Translations under genes and position numbers: made by a program
DNA from: Planctomycetia bacterium
GTDB lineage: Bacteria; Planctomycetota; Planctomycetia; Pirellulales; Thermoguttaceae
Length of the DNA stretch: 64,000 nt
Assembly: GCA_030527015.1 (NCBI GenBank)
Contig: JAUNBR010000014.1
Location: 1-64,000, forward strand
Reading direction: 5' to 3'
The notes under the pieces: model-generated
Database searches by the model: none
Seen by the model: the letters and a program-made list of their open reading frames with translations, nothing else
Told to the model about the DNA's origin: nothing
Shown: piece by piece, positions 9,042-17,830 of the stretch
Layout of the letters: the number at the start of each line of letters is the position of its first letter
How positions within the stretch are numbered: position 1 is the stretch's first letter

Positions 9042-9776
9042 ATGTTTTATTGGCTGACGAAATCGTCGGGACGTCAAGTTTCGGGACTAAATAAAATTCG
9101 GAAGGATTTTTCGAATATGCTGGAGTCGGCAAGGCATGAATTTATTATTGCCACCGATACCTGTCTGGCGGGGATCGATCCAGAAAATATTCGCGATGAT
9201 CTTCTGGCGACAGATAAACAGATTAATAAAGCGGAACGCGATATTCGGAAAGAATTACTCATTCACGCGGCCGTGTCCTGTGAAATGCGTAAAAAATTTC
9301 CGGATTTTCCTGAATGCCTCGCGATGATGAGTATCGTGAAAGATGCAGAACGCCTGGGCGATTACTCCAAAAACATTTTTGACCTGGCTGTCATTTCGCC
9401 TCTGGAGCCGGAAGGGGATGACCGGGAACGAATGTTCATTTTGAAAAATTTGATAGATAAATTGTTCGTCTCTTGCCGGCATGTTTTTGATACGGAAGAT
9501 ATCGAAGCGGCAACTCAGCTGATTCGCGAAAGTACATGGATCGCGCGGCAGTGTGAACAGAATGTCGTGCGGATTTTGCAGGCCCAGGCGGGGGACCCAC
9601 GCGGTCCGTATTATGTCTTGCTGTATCGGTACATGAAACGAATCGCATCCCACCTGCGGAATATTTGTTCCAGTATCGTTCAGCCTGTACATAAAATCGA
9701 TTTTACGTCGAAACTTACTCGTGATGTGCGCGACGAAGGAGATTTGCTGGATATGAAAGGTGAAATGCCGGAATAA
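9042..9776 (+). CDS. PhoU-like phosphate-transport accessory protein
   Basis: 244 residues, predicted helical and cytoplasmic. Residues around 100-112 read DAERLGDYSKNIFD, close to the E-R-I-G-D-x-x-x-N metal-binding motif of PhoU-type helical bundles. The family moderates phosphate uptake. Because it follows the Na/Pi cotransporter, it most likely regulates that transporter, replacing the fused PhoU domain seen in many homologues. An AAAGGA ribosome-binding site precedes the ATG. A full reverse DPE and a heptamer array separate it from the transporter, so co-transcription is uncertain. It appears to have one PhoU repeat region rather than the two of canonical PhoU. Confidence 0.8.
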   Translation: MFYWLTKSSGRQVSGLNKIRKDFSNMLESARHEFIIATDTCLAGIDPENIRDDLLATDKQINKAERDIRKELLIHAAVSCEMRKKFPDFPECLAMMSIVKDAERLGDYSKNIFDLAVISPLEPEGDDRERMFILKNLIDKLFVSCRHVFDTEDIEAATQLIRESTWIARQCEQNVVRILQAQAGDPRGPYYVLLYRYMKRIASHLRNICSSIVQPVHKIDFTSKLTRDVRDEGDLLDMKGEMPE

Positions 9777-9800
9777 TTTTATTTTGTCGCGATTTTCTCC

Positions 9801-9890
9801 CTCCGATGCATGATAAAAATTCCGTTTTTCTTGTCCGCCGACAGGCAGGCCGGTATCTTACTTCGCTGCCAGCAGCAGGCTGGGCGGAGA
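9801..9890 (+). repeat. DPE, forward, left half with two GC-rich inserts
   Basis: The left arm CCGATGCATGATAAAAATTC is followed by an insert GTCCGCCGACAGGCAGG (9833-9849). Next come CCGGTATCTTACTTCGCTG-like inner sequence and a second insert, CTGCCAGCAGCAGGCTG (9866-9882). No right arm was found. Confidence 0.55.
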
Positions 9891-10092
9891 AAGGTTTTGG
9901 TGAAAAAAAGGGGAAAAACTGGGGAAAAATGGTGAAAGAACGGAGAAGAATAGGAAAAAGTGCGAGAAGTGCAGGGGAAAATAGAAAAAAGTGCAGGAAG
10001 ATCGGGGAAGTAGAGAAAAAAGACGAAAAATGAAAGAGACGTCGGGAAGAGAAAGAGAGGAATTATTTTTGAAAAATGGATTTCCTCCCCCC

Positions 10093-10120
10093 TTGTCAGA
10101 AAAAGTGAAATGGTTATAAT
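10093..10120 (+). promoter_or_regulatory. Promoter of the tRNA-tuf operon
   Basis: TTGTCA (10093-10098), 16-bp spacer, perfect TATAAT (10115-10120). The predicted start is near 10127, about 40 nt before the first tRNA. This is one of the best sigma70-like promoters in the window. Confidence 0.78.
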
Positions 10121-10165
10121 CTGTGACAAGAGTTGTAGGCAGCGACTAGAGTGTGCTATGACCGC

Positions 10166-10238
10166 GCTAGCATAGCTCAATTGGCAGAGCAGTTGATTTG
10201 TAATCAACAGGTTGTGGGTTCGAGTCCCACCGCTAGCT
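10166..10238 (+). tRNA. trnT: tRNA-Thr (anticodon TGT)
   Basis: 73-nt cloverleaf. The acceptor GCTAGCA pairs with CGCTAGC, with one A-C mismatch at the last pair. D-arm GCTC...GAGC, anticodon loop TTTGTAA and T-loop TTCGAGT are intact. CCA is not encoded. First of four clustered tRNAs. Confidence 0.96.
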
Positions 10239-10283
10239 CTGTATAAATAGCTAAAAATATATGTTTTTTAGCAAAATATTTTT

Positions 10284-10365
10284 GGTGGAATTCCCGAGTG
10301 GCCAAAGGGGGCAGACTGTAAATCTGTTAGCATCGCTTTCCGTGGTTCGAATCCACGTTCCACCA
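10284..10365 (+). tRNA. trnY: tRNA-Tyr (anticodon GTA)
   Basis: 82-nt class II tRNA. Acceptor GGTGGAA pairs with TTCCACC, anticodon stem CAGACT-GTA-AATCTG, a long variable arm, and T-arm GTGG-TTCGAAT-CCAC. CCA is not encoded. Confidence 0.96.
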
Positions 10366-10570
10366 TTTTTTATCGAAGCATATTTGTGCGAAATGATGGT
10401 TTCGTACTCACAAAAGAAAAAAATTGTGTTTGTGAGATAAAATGCAAAAATTATTAAAAAAATAATAGAAAAAGTAAAAAGTAAAGTTAAGTTAAGTAAA
10501 GAAAAAGAAATAAAGGATGTCGGGCGTGCGCAGTCGAGGTAATCGGCGGTGCGGGTCAGGCGAATAAATT

Positions 10571-10641
10571 GCGGGTGTAGCTCAATGGTAGAGCCATAGC
10601 CTTCCAAGCTAAAGACGAGGGTTCGATTCCCTTCACCCGCT
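10571..10641 (+). tRNA. trnG: tRNA-Gly (anticodon TCC)
   Basis: 71 nt. Acceptor GCGGGTG pairs perfectly with CACCCGC. The anticodon loop CTTCCAA and the T-arm AGGG-TTCGATT-CCCT are clear. One A-A mismatch at the top of the anticodon stem. Confidence 0.95.
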
Positions 10642-10798
10642 TTACTGCTCTTTCCACGGTAAATTTTTGCTCTCAGCGTGTTTTATGCTTATAAAATTCT
10701 GCTGTAGGGCATTAAATTACAATTTATCTGGGAGTCGAGAGTGGTATTTTGTTAGAAATTTGAAATTTATCGCATACCGATAAAACAGGTTTCAGGAA

Positions 10799-10871
10799 GC
10801 TGCTGTAGCTCAGTCGGTAGAGCACATCCTTGGTAAGGATGAGGTCACGAGTTCGATTCTCGTTGGCAGCT
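10799..10871 (+). tRNA. trnT: tRNA-Thr (anticodon GGT)
   Basis: 73 nt. Acceptor GCTGCTG with TGGCAGC (two G-T pairs), anticodon stem ATCCT-TGGTAAGGAT, T-arm ACGAG-TTCGATT-CTCGT. It lies just upstream of tuf, as thrT does in the E. coli thrU-tyrU-glyT-thrT-tufB operon. Confidence 0.95.
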
Positions 10872-10982
10872 CTGAAAGTTTTGAGTTTTCGGTTTTCTGT
10901 GTTTCCTGTCCTCTGGTTTTTGTTTGGTCATAGGCGGTGGAATACTTGAAACAAGAATATAATCGTTCGGCGAATAGTTTTT

Positions 10983-11090
10983 TGTCCCCGATACACTAAA
11001 GATAAGTGGCGTCTCTGGCATTTTTCATTTTTGCTGAAATGTCTGTTTGTAGAGCCGCTGAAAATGGAAATGAAGGTGGCATCAGGATAC
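10983..11090 (+). repeat. DPE, forward, diverged
   Basis: CCCCGATACACTAAAGAT at the left, an inner stem around CTCTGGCATTTTT/GAAATGTC, AGAGCCGC in the middle, and right arm GGAAATGAAGGTGG...AGGATA. It lies between the last tRNA and tuf. Confidence 0.7.
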
Positions 11091-11161
11091 GGCAGATAAA
11101 GGGACGGTGATAAAAACTTAAAACTCAAAACTTTTTAAAACTTATTGTAAGGGTTATTAAC

Positions 11162-12361
11162 ATGGCAAAAGAAAATTTTGAACGAACAAAGACCCACGTG
11201 AACGTGGGAACGATTGGTCATATCGACCATGGAAAGACGACATTAACCAGTGCGATTTTGGCAGTGCAGGCTCAGAAGAGTCTGGCGAAAGTGAAGTCTT
11301 ACGCGGATATCGCGAAAGGCGGAACCGTTCGTGACGCGACGAAAACGGTTACGATCGCCGTGGCGCACGTGGAGTATGAGACGGATACCCGTCATTATGC
11401 GCATATCGACTGCCCCGGTCACGCGGACTTCATTAAAAACATGATTACCGGTGCGGCTCAGATGGACGGCGCGATCGTCGTCGTGTCGGCTGCTGACGGT
11501 CCCATGCCCCAGACGCGCGAGCACATCCTGCTGGCTCGTCAGGTGAACGTGCCGAACCTGGTCGTATTCCTGAATAAATGTGACTTGGTGGATGACGCCG
11601 AGCTTCTGGACCTGGTGGAAATGGAAGTTCGTGAACTGCTGGATAAATATGAATTCCCCGGCGATGATGTCCCGGTAATTCGTGGTGCTGCGAAACCTGC
11701 ACTGGATAATCCTGCGGATCCGAATGCTGCAAAATGCATCGACGAACTGATGAACGCTCTGGATACGTATTTCCCCGATCCTCCCCGTGAAAACGATAAA
11801 CCGTTCCTTATGGCTGTGGAAGACGTGTTCTCGATCGAAGGTCGTGGAACCGTGGCCACCGGTCGTATCGAGCGCGGTGTGGTGAAGATGGGCGACGAAG
11901 TGGAAATCGTGGGTTACACCGCTGAGCCGCGTAAAGTCGTCTGCACGGGCGTCGAAATGTTCAAGAAAAACCTCGAGCAGGGAATCGCTGGCGATAACGT
12001 CGGTCTGCTGCTTCGTGGTGTGAAGCGTGAAGAAATTCAGCGCGGTCAGGTTTTGGCGAAACCGAAATCCATTACACCTCACGTAAGTTTCGAAGCAGAA
12101 GTTTATATTCTCTCGAAGGAAGAAGGCGGACGAACCACGCCGTTCTTCACGGGCTATCGTCCCCAGTTCTATTTCCGCACGACGGACGTGACTGGTAAAG
12201 TAACCCTGCCGGCAGATGTCGAAATGTGCATGCCTGGCGATAACGTGAAGATGACCGTGGAACTGATTGAGCCGATCGCTCTGGACAACGAAAACCGTTT
12301 CGCGATTCGCGAAGGTGGACGTACCGTCGGTTCGGGCGTCGTGACGAAGATTCTCGAGTAA
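11162..12361 (+). CDS. tuf: Translation elongation factor EF-Tu
   Basis: 399 residues. GTPase that delivers aminoacyl-tRNA to the ribosomal A site. The P-loop [14 protein letters not shown] and NKCD motifs (G1, G3, G4) are all intact. The usual switch I sequence R-G-I-T-I-N-T is replaced by K-T-V-T-I-A-V; the magnesium-coordinating Thr is retained. I remember this variant from planctomycete EF-Tu. Domains 2 and 3 follow through [14 protein letters not shown] at the C terminus. Codon use is more GC-rich and biased than its neighbours, as expected for a highly expressed gene. TAAGGG precedes the ATG. It is probably co-transcribed with the four upstream tRNAs. Confidence 0.99.
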   Translation: MAKENFERTKTHVNVGTIGHIDHGKTTLTSAILAVQAQKSLAKVKSYADIAKGGTVRDATKTVTIAVAHVEYETDTRHYAHIDCPGHADFIKNMITGAAQMDGAIVVVSAADGPMPQTREHILLARQVNVPNLVVFLNKCDLVDDAELLDLVEMEVRELLDKYEFPGDDVPVIRGAAKPALDNPADPNAAKCIDELMNALDTYFPDPPRENDKPFLMAVEDVFSIEGRGTVATGRIERGVVKMGDEVEIVGYTAEPRKVVCTGVEMFKKNLEQGIAGDNVGLLLRGVKREEIQRGQVLAKPKSITPHVSFEAEVYILSKEEGGRTTPFFTGYRPQFYFRTTDVTGKVTLPADVEMCMPGDNVKMTVELIEPIALDNENRFAIREGGRTVGSGVVTKILE

Positions 12362-12420
12362 TTTATCCTAAAATTATTGTCGCGGAGTGGTATCCGCGGC
12401 GGATTAAAATTGTGTGCTCC

Positions 12421-12452
12421 CCTGGCGTTTCACGATGTGTGAAATGCCGGGA
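12421..12452. other. Hairpin downstream of tuf, DPE-like core
   Basis: CCTGGCGTTTCAC and GTGAAATGCCGGG form a near-perfect stem with a GATGT loop. It resembles the inner hairpin of DPE copies at 31527 and 47625, but no arms flank it. It is not followed by a T-run. Confidence 0.5.
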
Positions 12453-12503
12453 TTTAGCTGAAAAAAACTTCATATGAAGCGTTTCAGATTTTAATTTGGG
12501 GGA

Positions 12504-12552
12504 GAAAGGGCAGGCCAGATTATCACAGCCCATGCTGGCTGCCTTTCTATTT
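12504..12552 (+). terminator. Terminator between tuf and tRNA-Trp
   Basis: GAAAGGGCAGGCCAG pairs with CTGGCTGCCTTTC with small bulges around a 16-nt loop, followed by TATTTT. It ends one or two bases before the tRNA. Confidence 0.6.
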
Positions 12553-12553
12553 T

Positions 12554-12626
12554 AGGGGTGTGGCTCAATTGGTAGAGCAGCGGTCTCCAAAACCGCAGGT
12601 TGAGGGTTCGAGACCTTCCGCCCCTG
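12554..12626 (+). tRNA. trnW: tRNA-Trp (anticodon CCA)
   Basis: 73 nt. Acceptor AGGGGTG pairs with CGCCCCT, D-arm GCTC...GAGC, anticodon loop CTCCAAA within a GCGGT/ACCGC stem, and T-loop TTCGAGA. The tuf-trnW-secE order is widespread in bacteria. Confidence 0.96.
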
Positions 12627-12668
12627 TTTTTTTGGACGAGATGGAAAGTTTACCGCCGGGAGAAACCC

Positions 12669-13124
12669 ATGATACAGTTCCTTGTAAGTTTTTTATCAGA
12701 AATGTTCCGTGTGAATCTGTATAAACGTACGCAGGGGAAAATAGTTCGTCAGGCGACAGCTTTTGCGGTGTTCGCGGTTCTTTTCGGTGCGGTATGGCAG
12801 TTCAGTACGTATCTGCACACGTCGAGCGTAACGATTTCACTGCGTTATTTACTGCCTGCGCTGATGGCGTTTATTTTCGCCTGGTTTTGTTTTCGGCTGG
12901 TTCAGTTTCCGCGTTTTGCCGACTTTTTAATTAAAGTTGAGGCGGAAATGCGAAAAGTTTCCTGGCCGAGTAAACAAGAGCTGATTACCAGCTCCTCGGT
13001 GGTTATTTTCGTGATGTTTTTCCTTGCCGCTATTTTGTTTGGGTACGATCTGCTGCTGAAATGGCTGGTGGATGTTATCGGAATCGGCGCGGCGAAAGTT
13101 TTTGCGTGGCTGGGGATTTTTTAA
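12669..13124 (+). CDS. secE: Preprotein translocase subunit SecE
   Basis: 151 residues from the ATG at 12669. An in-frame upstream start at 12600 would lie inside tRNA-Trp and is rejected. A GGGAGA ribosome-binding site precedes the chosen start. The C-terminal 60 residues match SecE: an amphipathic segment EAEMRKVSWPSKQELITSS, then one transmembrane helix. The protein is longer than the minimal one-helix SecE. Two additional N-terminal hydrophobic segments (about residues 33-52 and 60-80) suggest a three-helix topology like that of E. coli. It stabilises the SecY channel in the inner membrane. Confidence 0.95.
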   Translation: MIQFLVSFLSEMFRVNLYKRTQGKIVRQATAFAVFAVLFGAVWQFSTYLHTSSVTISLRYLLPALMAFIFAWFCFRLVQFPRFADFLIKVEAEMRKVSWPSKQELITSSSVVIFVMFFLAAILFGYDLLLKWLVDVIGIGAAKVFAWLGIF

Positions 13125-13382
13125 CTTTCGGTTAAAATCTCTGTCGGCGTAAACGGGTTTAGGACGAAAAATAGAGCATAAAATTTTTGCTAAAAAATTG
13201 CTGTGAAATAAAAAATTACGGCATATTAAAATAAAGACGTTAAAATAAAATATTTTTATATAGTGTTTTATCATTTTACATACGTAAATATAAAAATGGT
13301 AAAGCAGACGTTCGACCACAAACGGAAATGTGGCAGTCATCGAATGACGTTATGGAATTAGCCCTGTAAGGAAGGTACCGAA

Positions 13383-14012
13383 ATGGATGAAACATTATCG
13401 GACAATCTGAAAGTAGAAGAAACCGCTCCAGACGGTGCGCCGGTGGAGGATATGGACAGGGCAGAAGAAACGTCCGAAGAAATCGTAATGGACTGGTACA
13501 TTTTGAAAGTGCAGAGTAATCGAGAAGACTCGATCGCCGCTGCACTGATAAGACGAGCGAAAATTGCGAATCTTTCAGAATACTTCGGACAGGTAATCGT
13601 TCCTATCGAGTCTGTAACAGAAGTCCGAAATGGTCGTCGTCGAACAACGAAACACAAGTTGTATCCAGGTTATATTATTGTCCAGATGGCGATAAATGAG
13701 GATACATGGTATTTGGTGCGGCAGACCAGCGGAATCGGAGATTTTGCCGGTGCGGCTGGAAAGCCAGTACCCATGCTGCCAGAAGAAGTAGAACGGATTT
13801 TGGCCGGCCAAATTCAAAAAGAAGAAGCCCCGCAGCTGAAAATCGGTTTCCAGGTCGGAGATCGAGTGAAAGTGAAGGAAGGAAACTTCGAAAATATGGA
13901 CGGCGAAGTCAGTAGTATAGACGTCACTAGCGGTCGCGTAAATGTGATGATAAACTTCTTTGGGCGCAGCACGCCAGTAGAACTTGAGTACTGGCAAATT
14001 GAGCAGATGTAA
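13383..14012 (+). CDS. nusG: Transcription termination/antitermination factor NusG
   Basis: 209 residues. The NGN domain starts near residue 37 (MDWYILKVQSNRE) and includes the conserved HKLYPGYIIVQM strand. A C-terminal KOW domain starts with VGDRVKVKEGNFENMDGEV. The first 36 residues form an acidic extension (rich in D, E and A) that standard NusG lacks. The ATG at 13383 has a good GGAAGG site, and an internal ATG at codon 37 would give a normal-length protein. NusG binds RNA polymerase and couples it to Rho or the ribosome. It follows secE, the usual order, but 258 nt away. Confidence 0.97.
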   Translation: MDETLSDNLKVEETAPDGAPVEDMDRAEETSEEIVMDWYILKVQSNREDSIAAALIRRAKIANLSEYFGQVIVPIESVTEVRNGRRRTTKHKLYPGYIIVQMAINEDTWYLVRQTSGIGDFAGAAGKPVPMLPEEVERILAGQIQKEEAPQLKIGFQVGDRVKVKEGNFENMDGEVSSIDVTSGRVNVMINFFGRSTPVELEYWQIEQM

Positions 14013-14190
14013 AATCAGCTGGTTTCCGAAAAGGCGAAATCGTGTCGGTCGTGGAAAAACGAAAGTTACGATGAACGTCTTTACATAAAACTCGGAACTC
14101 GCAGTTTATTCAGATGACGGACAGCAGGGAACGGTCGTATCCTGATTTCACGTTAAATTTTCGTTTTACTCGGTTCTTGTCGCGGGTATT

Positions 14191-14296
14191 TTGTCCCCGA
14201 TGTATTATAAATTTTGTTTTTTAGGCATTTTGCTCACTGAAAATGCCGGGCTTTCAGGGCCACACAAAATGGAAATTTAAATGAGAACCGGTAAAT
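14191..14296 (+). repeat. DPE, forward, near full length
   Basis: TTGTCCCCGATGTATTATAA at the left, inner stem AGGCATTTT/AAAATGCC, right arm GGAAATTTAAATGAGAACC then GGTAAATA. Confidence 0.85.
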
Positions 14297-14501
14297 AAGA
14301 AAAATCTTACGGAGGCGAAAATTTACGGTGTGTCGAGGATTCATCTTTCGGACTCTGAGGATTTTCCCATCATGAAGAACGACTTTTCAGAATTTGTGTT
14401 TTACGATTTTTGAAAAGAGACTCAGGAAAAGAAACTGTCTGGCCGGATACGCCGATTTCACGAGAATTTTATGTCTGATACGCAATAAATACTCATTTTT
14501 T

Positions 14502-14592
14502 ACATCGGATGCACTACAATTTTTGCTTTTCTGGCATTTTGCTTTTTGTCTGAACATGTCAGAGAAATGAAAATTTAGAGTGAGTCAGGAGA
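14502..14592 (+). repeat. DPE, forward, diverged
   Basis: CATCGGATGCACTACAATTT, CTGGCATTTTGC and right arm AAATTTAGAGTGAGTCAGG. The inner stem is degraded. Confidence 0.6.
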
Positions 14593-14712
14593 ATGTTAAG
14601 AAGTGAGAATATAAATGGGTATCGGATAAATAGTAGTAACAGGGAGTCTGGAGGCTGAAAGGTCGACGAAGTAAGTCGCGAAGGTTTCCTATCTGAAAAT
14701 TAAGGTAAAAAT

Positions 14713-15138
14713 ATGGCAAAACAATTAGTAGGAATCGCCCGATTTCATGTTCCTGGTGGCAAAGCGACACCTGCCCCGCCGGTGGGTACCTCGTTAGGTC
14801 AGTATGGAGTGAATTTGGGTCAGTTCGTAACGCAGTTTAATGATCGAACGAAGGGTGACATGGGACTTCGAATACCTGTGATTGTTCGTTGTTATAACGA
14901 TCGTTCGTTCGAGCTGGAGACGAAAAGCCCGGCGGCGGTGGATTTACTGAAGCAGGCGGCGGGAATTGTCAGCGGGTCAGGAAATGTCCCGAAGGTAAAA
15001 GTTGGAAAAGTAACGCGTGCGCAGATCGATGAAATCGTGAAGCGGAAGGCGGCGGATCTAAATGCAAGAAATCCAGAACAGGCGCGAAAGCTAATTGAAG
15101 GTACCGCGCGCAGTATGGGTTTAGAAGTTATTGACTAA
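14713..15138 (+). CDS. rplK: Ribosomal protein L11
   Basis: 141 residues, the standard length. The N-terminal signature (PGGKATPAPPVGTSLGQ) and the C-terminal 23S rRNA-binding domain (KVGKVTRAQIDEIV) are both present. L11 forms the GTPase-associated centre and lies at the head of the L11-L1-L10-L7/L12 series. TAAGG precedes the ATG. Confidence 0.98.
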   Translation: MAKQLVGIARFHVPGGKATPAPPVGTSLGQYGVNLGQFVTQFNDRTKGDMGLRIPVIVRCYNDRSFELETKSPAAVDLLKQAAGIVSGSGNVPKVKVGKVTRAQIDEIVKRKAADLNARNPEQARKLIEGTARSMGLEVID

Positions 15139-15238
15139 AGAAGAAACGTAAATTATATTAGGGAATTTGTTTCTGTGAGTGCCCGAGCGAAAGGCACAGG
15201 CAAGTCACGGGGGCGGTTCAATGAAAGAAAGCGGAAGC

Positions 15239-15919
15239 ATGGCTAAGCGATCAAAACGTATACGAGCACTGGCCGCGACAGCGCCAGGAAAACAGCCTCT
15301 CCCTCTGGCAGAGGCGGTCAAGTTACTGAAGACATTTAATACCACGAAGTTTGAGCAGTCTGTCGAAATCGCGATGCGTCTGGGAATCGAGCCGAAACAG
15401 GCGGATCAGCAGGTGAGAAATTCAATTGTTCTGCCGCACGGAATCGGACGTACACTGCGCGTGGCGGTCTTTGCGAAAGGTGATAAAGCGGCGGAAGCAC
15501 AGGCAGCGGGCGCGGATATCGTCGGAGATGCAAATCTCGCGGCCGATATTAAAGCGGGAAAGCTGGATTTTGATGTGTGTATCGCCACACCGGATATGAT
15601 GGGCGTGGTGGGGCCACTAGGTAAAATTCTTGGTCCACGTGGTATGATGCCCAGTCCGAGAGCAGGGACGGTAACGATGGATGTGACGAAAGTTATCCAT
15701 GAGTATAAAGCGGGAAAAGTTGAGTTTCGTAATGACTCGGGTGGAAATGTTCACGCGATCGTGGGGAAATTAAATTTCACGCAGGAACAGTTATGTGAAA
15801 ACATTCAGAAGTTTATCGATTTTATTATTACCCTGAAGCCTGCCACGGCGAAGGGGCAGTATGTAAAAGGAATTGCCATCAGCGCGACCATGTCGCCTGG
15901 AATCAGAGTGCAGTTATAG
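15239..15919 (+). CDS. rplA: Ribosomal protein L1
   Basis: 226 residues from the ATG at 15239 ([11 protein letters not shown]), which aligns with the usual L1 N terminus. In-frame starts at 15179 (GTG) and 15221 (ATG) would add 20 or 6 residues without homology. The L1 signature [15 protein letters not shown] is present near residue 130. L1 binds the L1 stalk of 23S rRNA and in many bacteria represses its own L11-L1 mRNA. The distance from rplK is about 100 nt. Confidence 0.97.
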   Translation: MAKRSKRIRALAATAPGKQPLPLAEAVKLLKTFNTTKFEQSVEIAMRLGIEPKQADQQVRNSIVLPHGIGRTLRVAVFAKGDKAAEAQAAGADIVGDANLAADIKAGKLDFDVCIATPDMMGVVGPLGKILGPRGMMPSPRAGTVTMDVTKVIHEYKAGKVEFRNDSGGNVHAIVGKLNFTQEQLCENIQKFIDFIITLKPATAKGQYVKGIAISATMSPGIRVQL

Positions 15920-16232
15920 GTGTAATTTATCGTTTAAGCACGGTCCCGGGCAGTGTTTTTTGTTCTTGTCCGAGAGATATGATTCTTGAAGTACCGAAAA
16001 TTTTCTTTTGAATTTTTTCGTGACCGGACTGCCGGCAGACAGAACTGTGCGAGATAAAAATTTATACTGAGTCACTAAATTTTCGTTTTATGCGGTTACG
16101 GAAGTAAATATTTTATGTATCGCGAAATTTTGAAAGACTGAAAATTTTAGTGCACGGATATAAAATTAGACCTGTATTAATTAATCATTAGGATTTAAAC
16201 CGGTTTCGGTTTCACAACAAATATAAATAACC
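15920..16232. other. rplA-rplJ spacer
   Basis: 313 bp. It holds a diverged reverse DPE (16063-16162) and no gene. An L10-type leader structure may exist but I could not recognise one. Confidence 0.5.
16063..16162 (-). repeat. DPE, reverse, diverged
   Basis: TATACTGAGTCACTAAATTT then CGTTTTATGCGG at one end and TTTTAGTGCACGGATATA at the other. The centre is poorly conserved. Confidence 0.65.
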
Positions 16233-16757
16233 ATGAGTAAGTATGTAAAGAATCTTCTTACCGAGCATGTCGCAAAAGCACTGGACGGTGTCCAGGATGC
16301 GCTGTTAGTGGATATGGTCGGAATGACAGCAAATATGACGAATATTCTTCGGGGTGAGCTGGAATCAAAAGGCATTTCCCTGATGAAAGTGAAGAATACG
16401 TCTGCAAAACGTGCGCTGGAGGGAACCACGCTGGCTCCTCTGTTCGAAACGATGGAAGGCAGTTCGGCTCTGTGCTGGGGCAGTGAGGATATTATCTCTC
16501 TGGCAAAAGAAGTCACGGCGCTGGCTGAAGATAAACGTTTTGCGGAATTTTTTGTCATGAAATGTGGCGTCATGGACGGTGAACGTCTGGATGCGAAAAT
16601 GGTCAAAGAAATTAGTAAATGGCCTTCCCGAAAAGAACAGCTCGGTCTGTTGGTCGGTCAGATTCTTGGACCAGGGGCAAATCTTGTCGCCGCGATGCTT
16701 GGTCCAGGAAGTACTGTGGCAGGGCAAATTGCGTCCAAAGCAGAAGGCGAAGAATAA
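16233..16757 (+). CDS. rplJ: Ribosomal protein L10
   Basis: 174 residues. The N-terminal globular domain that binds 23S rRNA includes residues of the type MKVKNTSAKRAL. The C-terminal helix (about residues 135-170) carries the L7/L12 dimers. No good Shine-Dalgarno sequence is visible before the ATG, which is unusual for a ribosomal protein gene. It is followed 464 nt later by rplL. Confidence 0.97.
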   Translation: MSKYVKNLLTEHVAKALDGVQDALLVDMVGMTANMTNILRGELESKGISLMKVKNTSAKRALEGTTLAPLFETMEGSSALCWGSEDIISLAKEVTALAEDKRFAEFFVMKCGVMDGERLDAKMVKEISKWPSRKEQLGLLVGQILGPGANLVAAMLGPGSTVAGQIASKAEGEE

Positions 16758-17221
16758 AAAATCATACCTCGGTCAGAGCTGTTTTTAGTTTTAATCGGGG
16801 TATGTCGGTGACGTTTATCGAAAACGGAAATTAAAATAAACGGTGCCTTAAGCGGATTTCGCTTTTCTTCCAGTTTTGAGTAGTTCACGATATTTTTATC
16901 GCGCGGACTGCTTCAGGAATGTAAAGAAAAAGGGAATCAAAAGAAAATTTATCTGGCGGATGTGCCGGCGTTTTGTGAATCTGTATGAAAAAGCAGAGGG
17001 AAATAGGAAGTCGGTAAATATTTAGTCAGCATGGAATATACAAAAATTAATTTTTACTGAATCGTGAAAATGATTTGCCGGGTGAAACGCGCCCTCAGAA
17101 GAGTGTGAGAGAAACTGAAGGTGGTGCCGCGGTGTGCGGAGTGTGAGAGAAACACATTTAGGCGGCGTCTCAGAGAGGCGGTTATTTTTGCGAAAGCGAC
17201 CAAAACGAAAGGAATAAAGAA
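16758..17221. other. rplJ-rplL spacer with a direct repeat
   Basis: 464 bp. It contains degraded DPE-like traces (near 16790-16840) and a 15-nt direct repeat, GAGTGTGAGAGAAAC, at 17101-17115 and 17139-17153. A GC-richer block follows, up to the rplL ATG. That block could be a structured leader. No gene seen. Confidence 0.5.
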
Positions 17222-17626
17222 ATGTCAGAAGAAACACGTGAATTCTCCGCACTGGCGAAAGAACTGGGCGATAAAATTGCAGAACTGACCCTGAAACAGG
17301 CGAAAGAACTGGCGGATTATCTGAAAGATGTCCACAAAATCGAAGCAGCAGCCGGTGGCGCAGTGGTTATGGCCGCTGGTCCCGCGGCAGCGGATGCTGG
17401 TCCTGCGGCAGAAGTGCAGACGGAATTTACCGTCGTACTGGAAAGTTTCGGCGATAAAAAAGTCGAAGTAATTAAAGTGGTCCGTGGCGCCACCGGTCTG
17501 GGTCTGAAAGAAGCGAAAGATCTGGTAGAGTCCCTCGGTAAAGTGAAAGAAGGAATCTCGAAAGAAGATGCCGATAAATTGGCTGCCGACCTGAAAGCCG
17601 CCGGCGCGACCGTGGCGATTAAATAA
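17222..17626 (+). CDS. rplL: Ribosomal protein L7/L12
   Basis: 134 residues. An N-terminal dimerisation helix, an Ala/Gly-rich hinge (about residues 40-65) and the C-terminal domain [10 protein letters not shown]-like strand followed by [20 protein letters not shown] are all typical. It recruits translation GTPases. AAAGGA lies upstream of the ATG. A strong terminator follows at 17651, so rpoB is at least partly separated transcriptionally. Confidence 0.97.
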   Translation: MSEETREFSALAKELGDKIAELTLKQAKELADYLKDVHKIEAAAGGAVVMAAGPAAADAGPAAEVQTEFTVVLESFGDKKVEVIKVVRGATGLGLKEAKDLVESLGKVKEGISKEDADKLAADLKAAGATVAIK

Positions 17627-17650
17627 GTTTTTGACTGCGTACATTTATGA

Positions 17651-17678
17651 AACCTCGTGTTACGGCGCGAGGTTTTTT
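17651..17678 (+). terminator. Terminator/attenuator between rplL and rpoB
   Basis: AACCTCG and CGAGGTT form a perfect 7-bp stem around TGTTACGGCG, followed by a T-run. E. coli also has an attenuator at this position. Confidence 0.88.
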
Positions 17679-17728
17679 TATTTTCTTGGAATTTTTCTGA
17701 AAAAAGTGAGGAAAAAGGTCTTTTTTTC

Positions 17729-17830
17729 TGACTGTTTCCCTTTTAAATTTCCGTTTGCGCGGTTCTGAAAGCAGGCATTTTTAGCGAAGAAAATGCTGGA
17801 GAAGCGGAAATATATCGTGCATCGAGGATA
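17729..17830 (-). repeat. DPE, reverse, near full length
   Basis: TTTAAATTTCCGTTTGCGCG, CTGAAAGCAGGCATTTTTAG and GGAAATATATCGTGCATCG. The terminal TATA at the left end is degraded. Confidence 0.85.

Larger units (their letters stand above)
9777..10165. other. Spacer between phoU-like gene and tRNA cluster
   Basis: Holds the insert-bearing half DPE at 9801-9890, then an A/G-rich stretch on the + strand (9890-10080), then the tRNA-tuf promoter. No gene is credible; open frames here have low-complexity K/E/R composition. Confidence 0.6.
14013..14712. other. Long nusG-rplK spacer
   Basis: 700 bp with no credible gene. It contains two forward DPE copies (14191-14296 and 14502-14592) and AT-rich sequence. 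nusG and rplK are normally within a few tens of bases of each other. Confidence 0.7.

Noticed and set aside
9779-10207. Minus-strand frame next to the tRNA cluster
   Set aside because: Phe/Ser/Leu-rich translation of A/G-rich DNA; it also runs into tRNA-Thr.
15179-15238. Extended N terminus for ribosomal protein L1
   Set aside because: The added 20 residues do not resemble L1, and the ATG at 15239 aligns with the family start.
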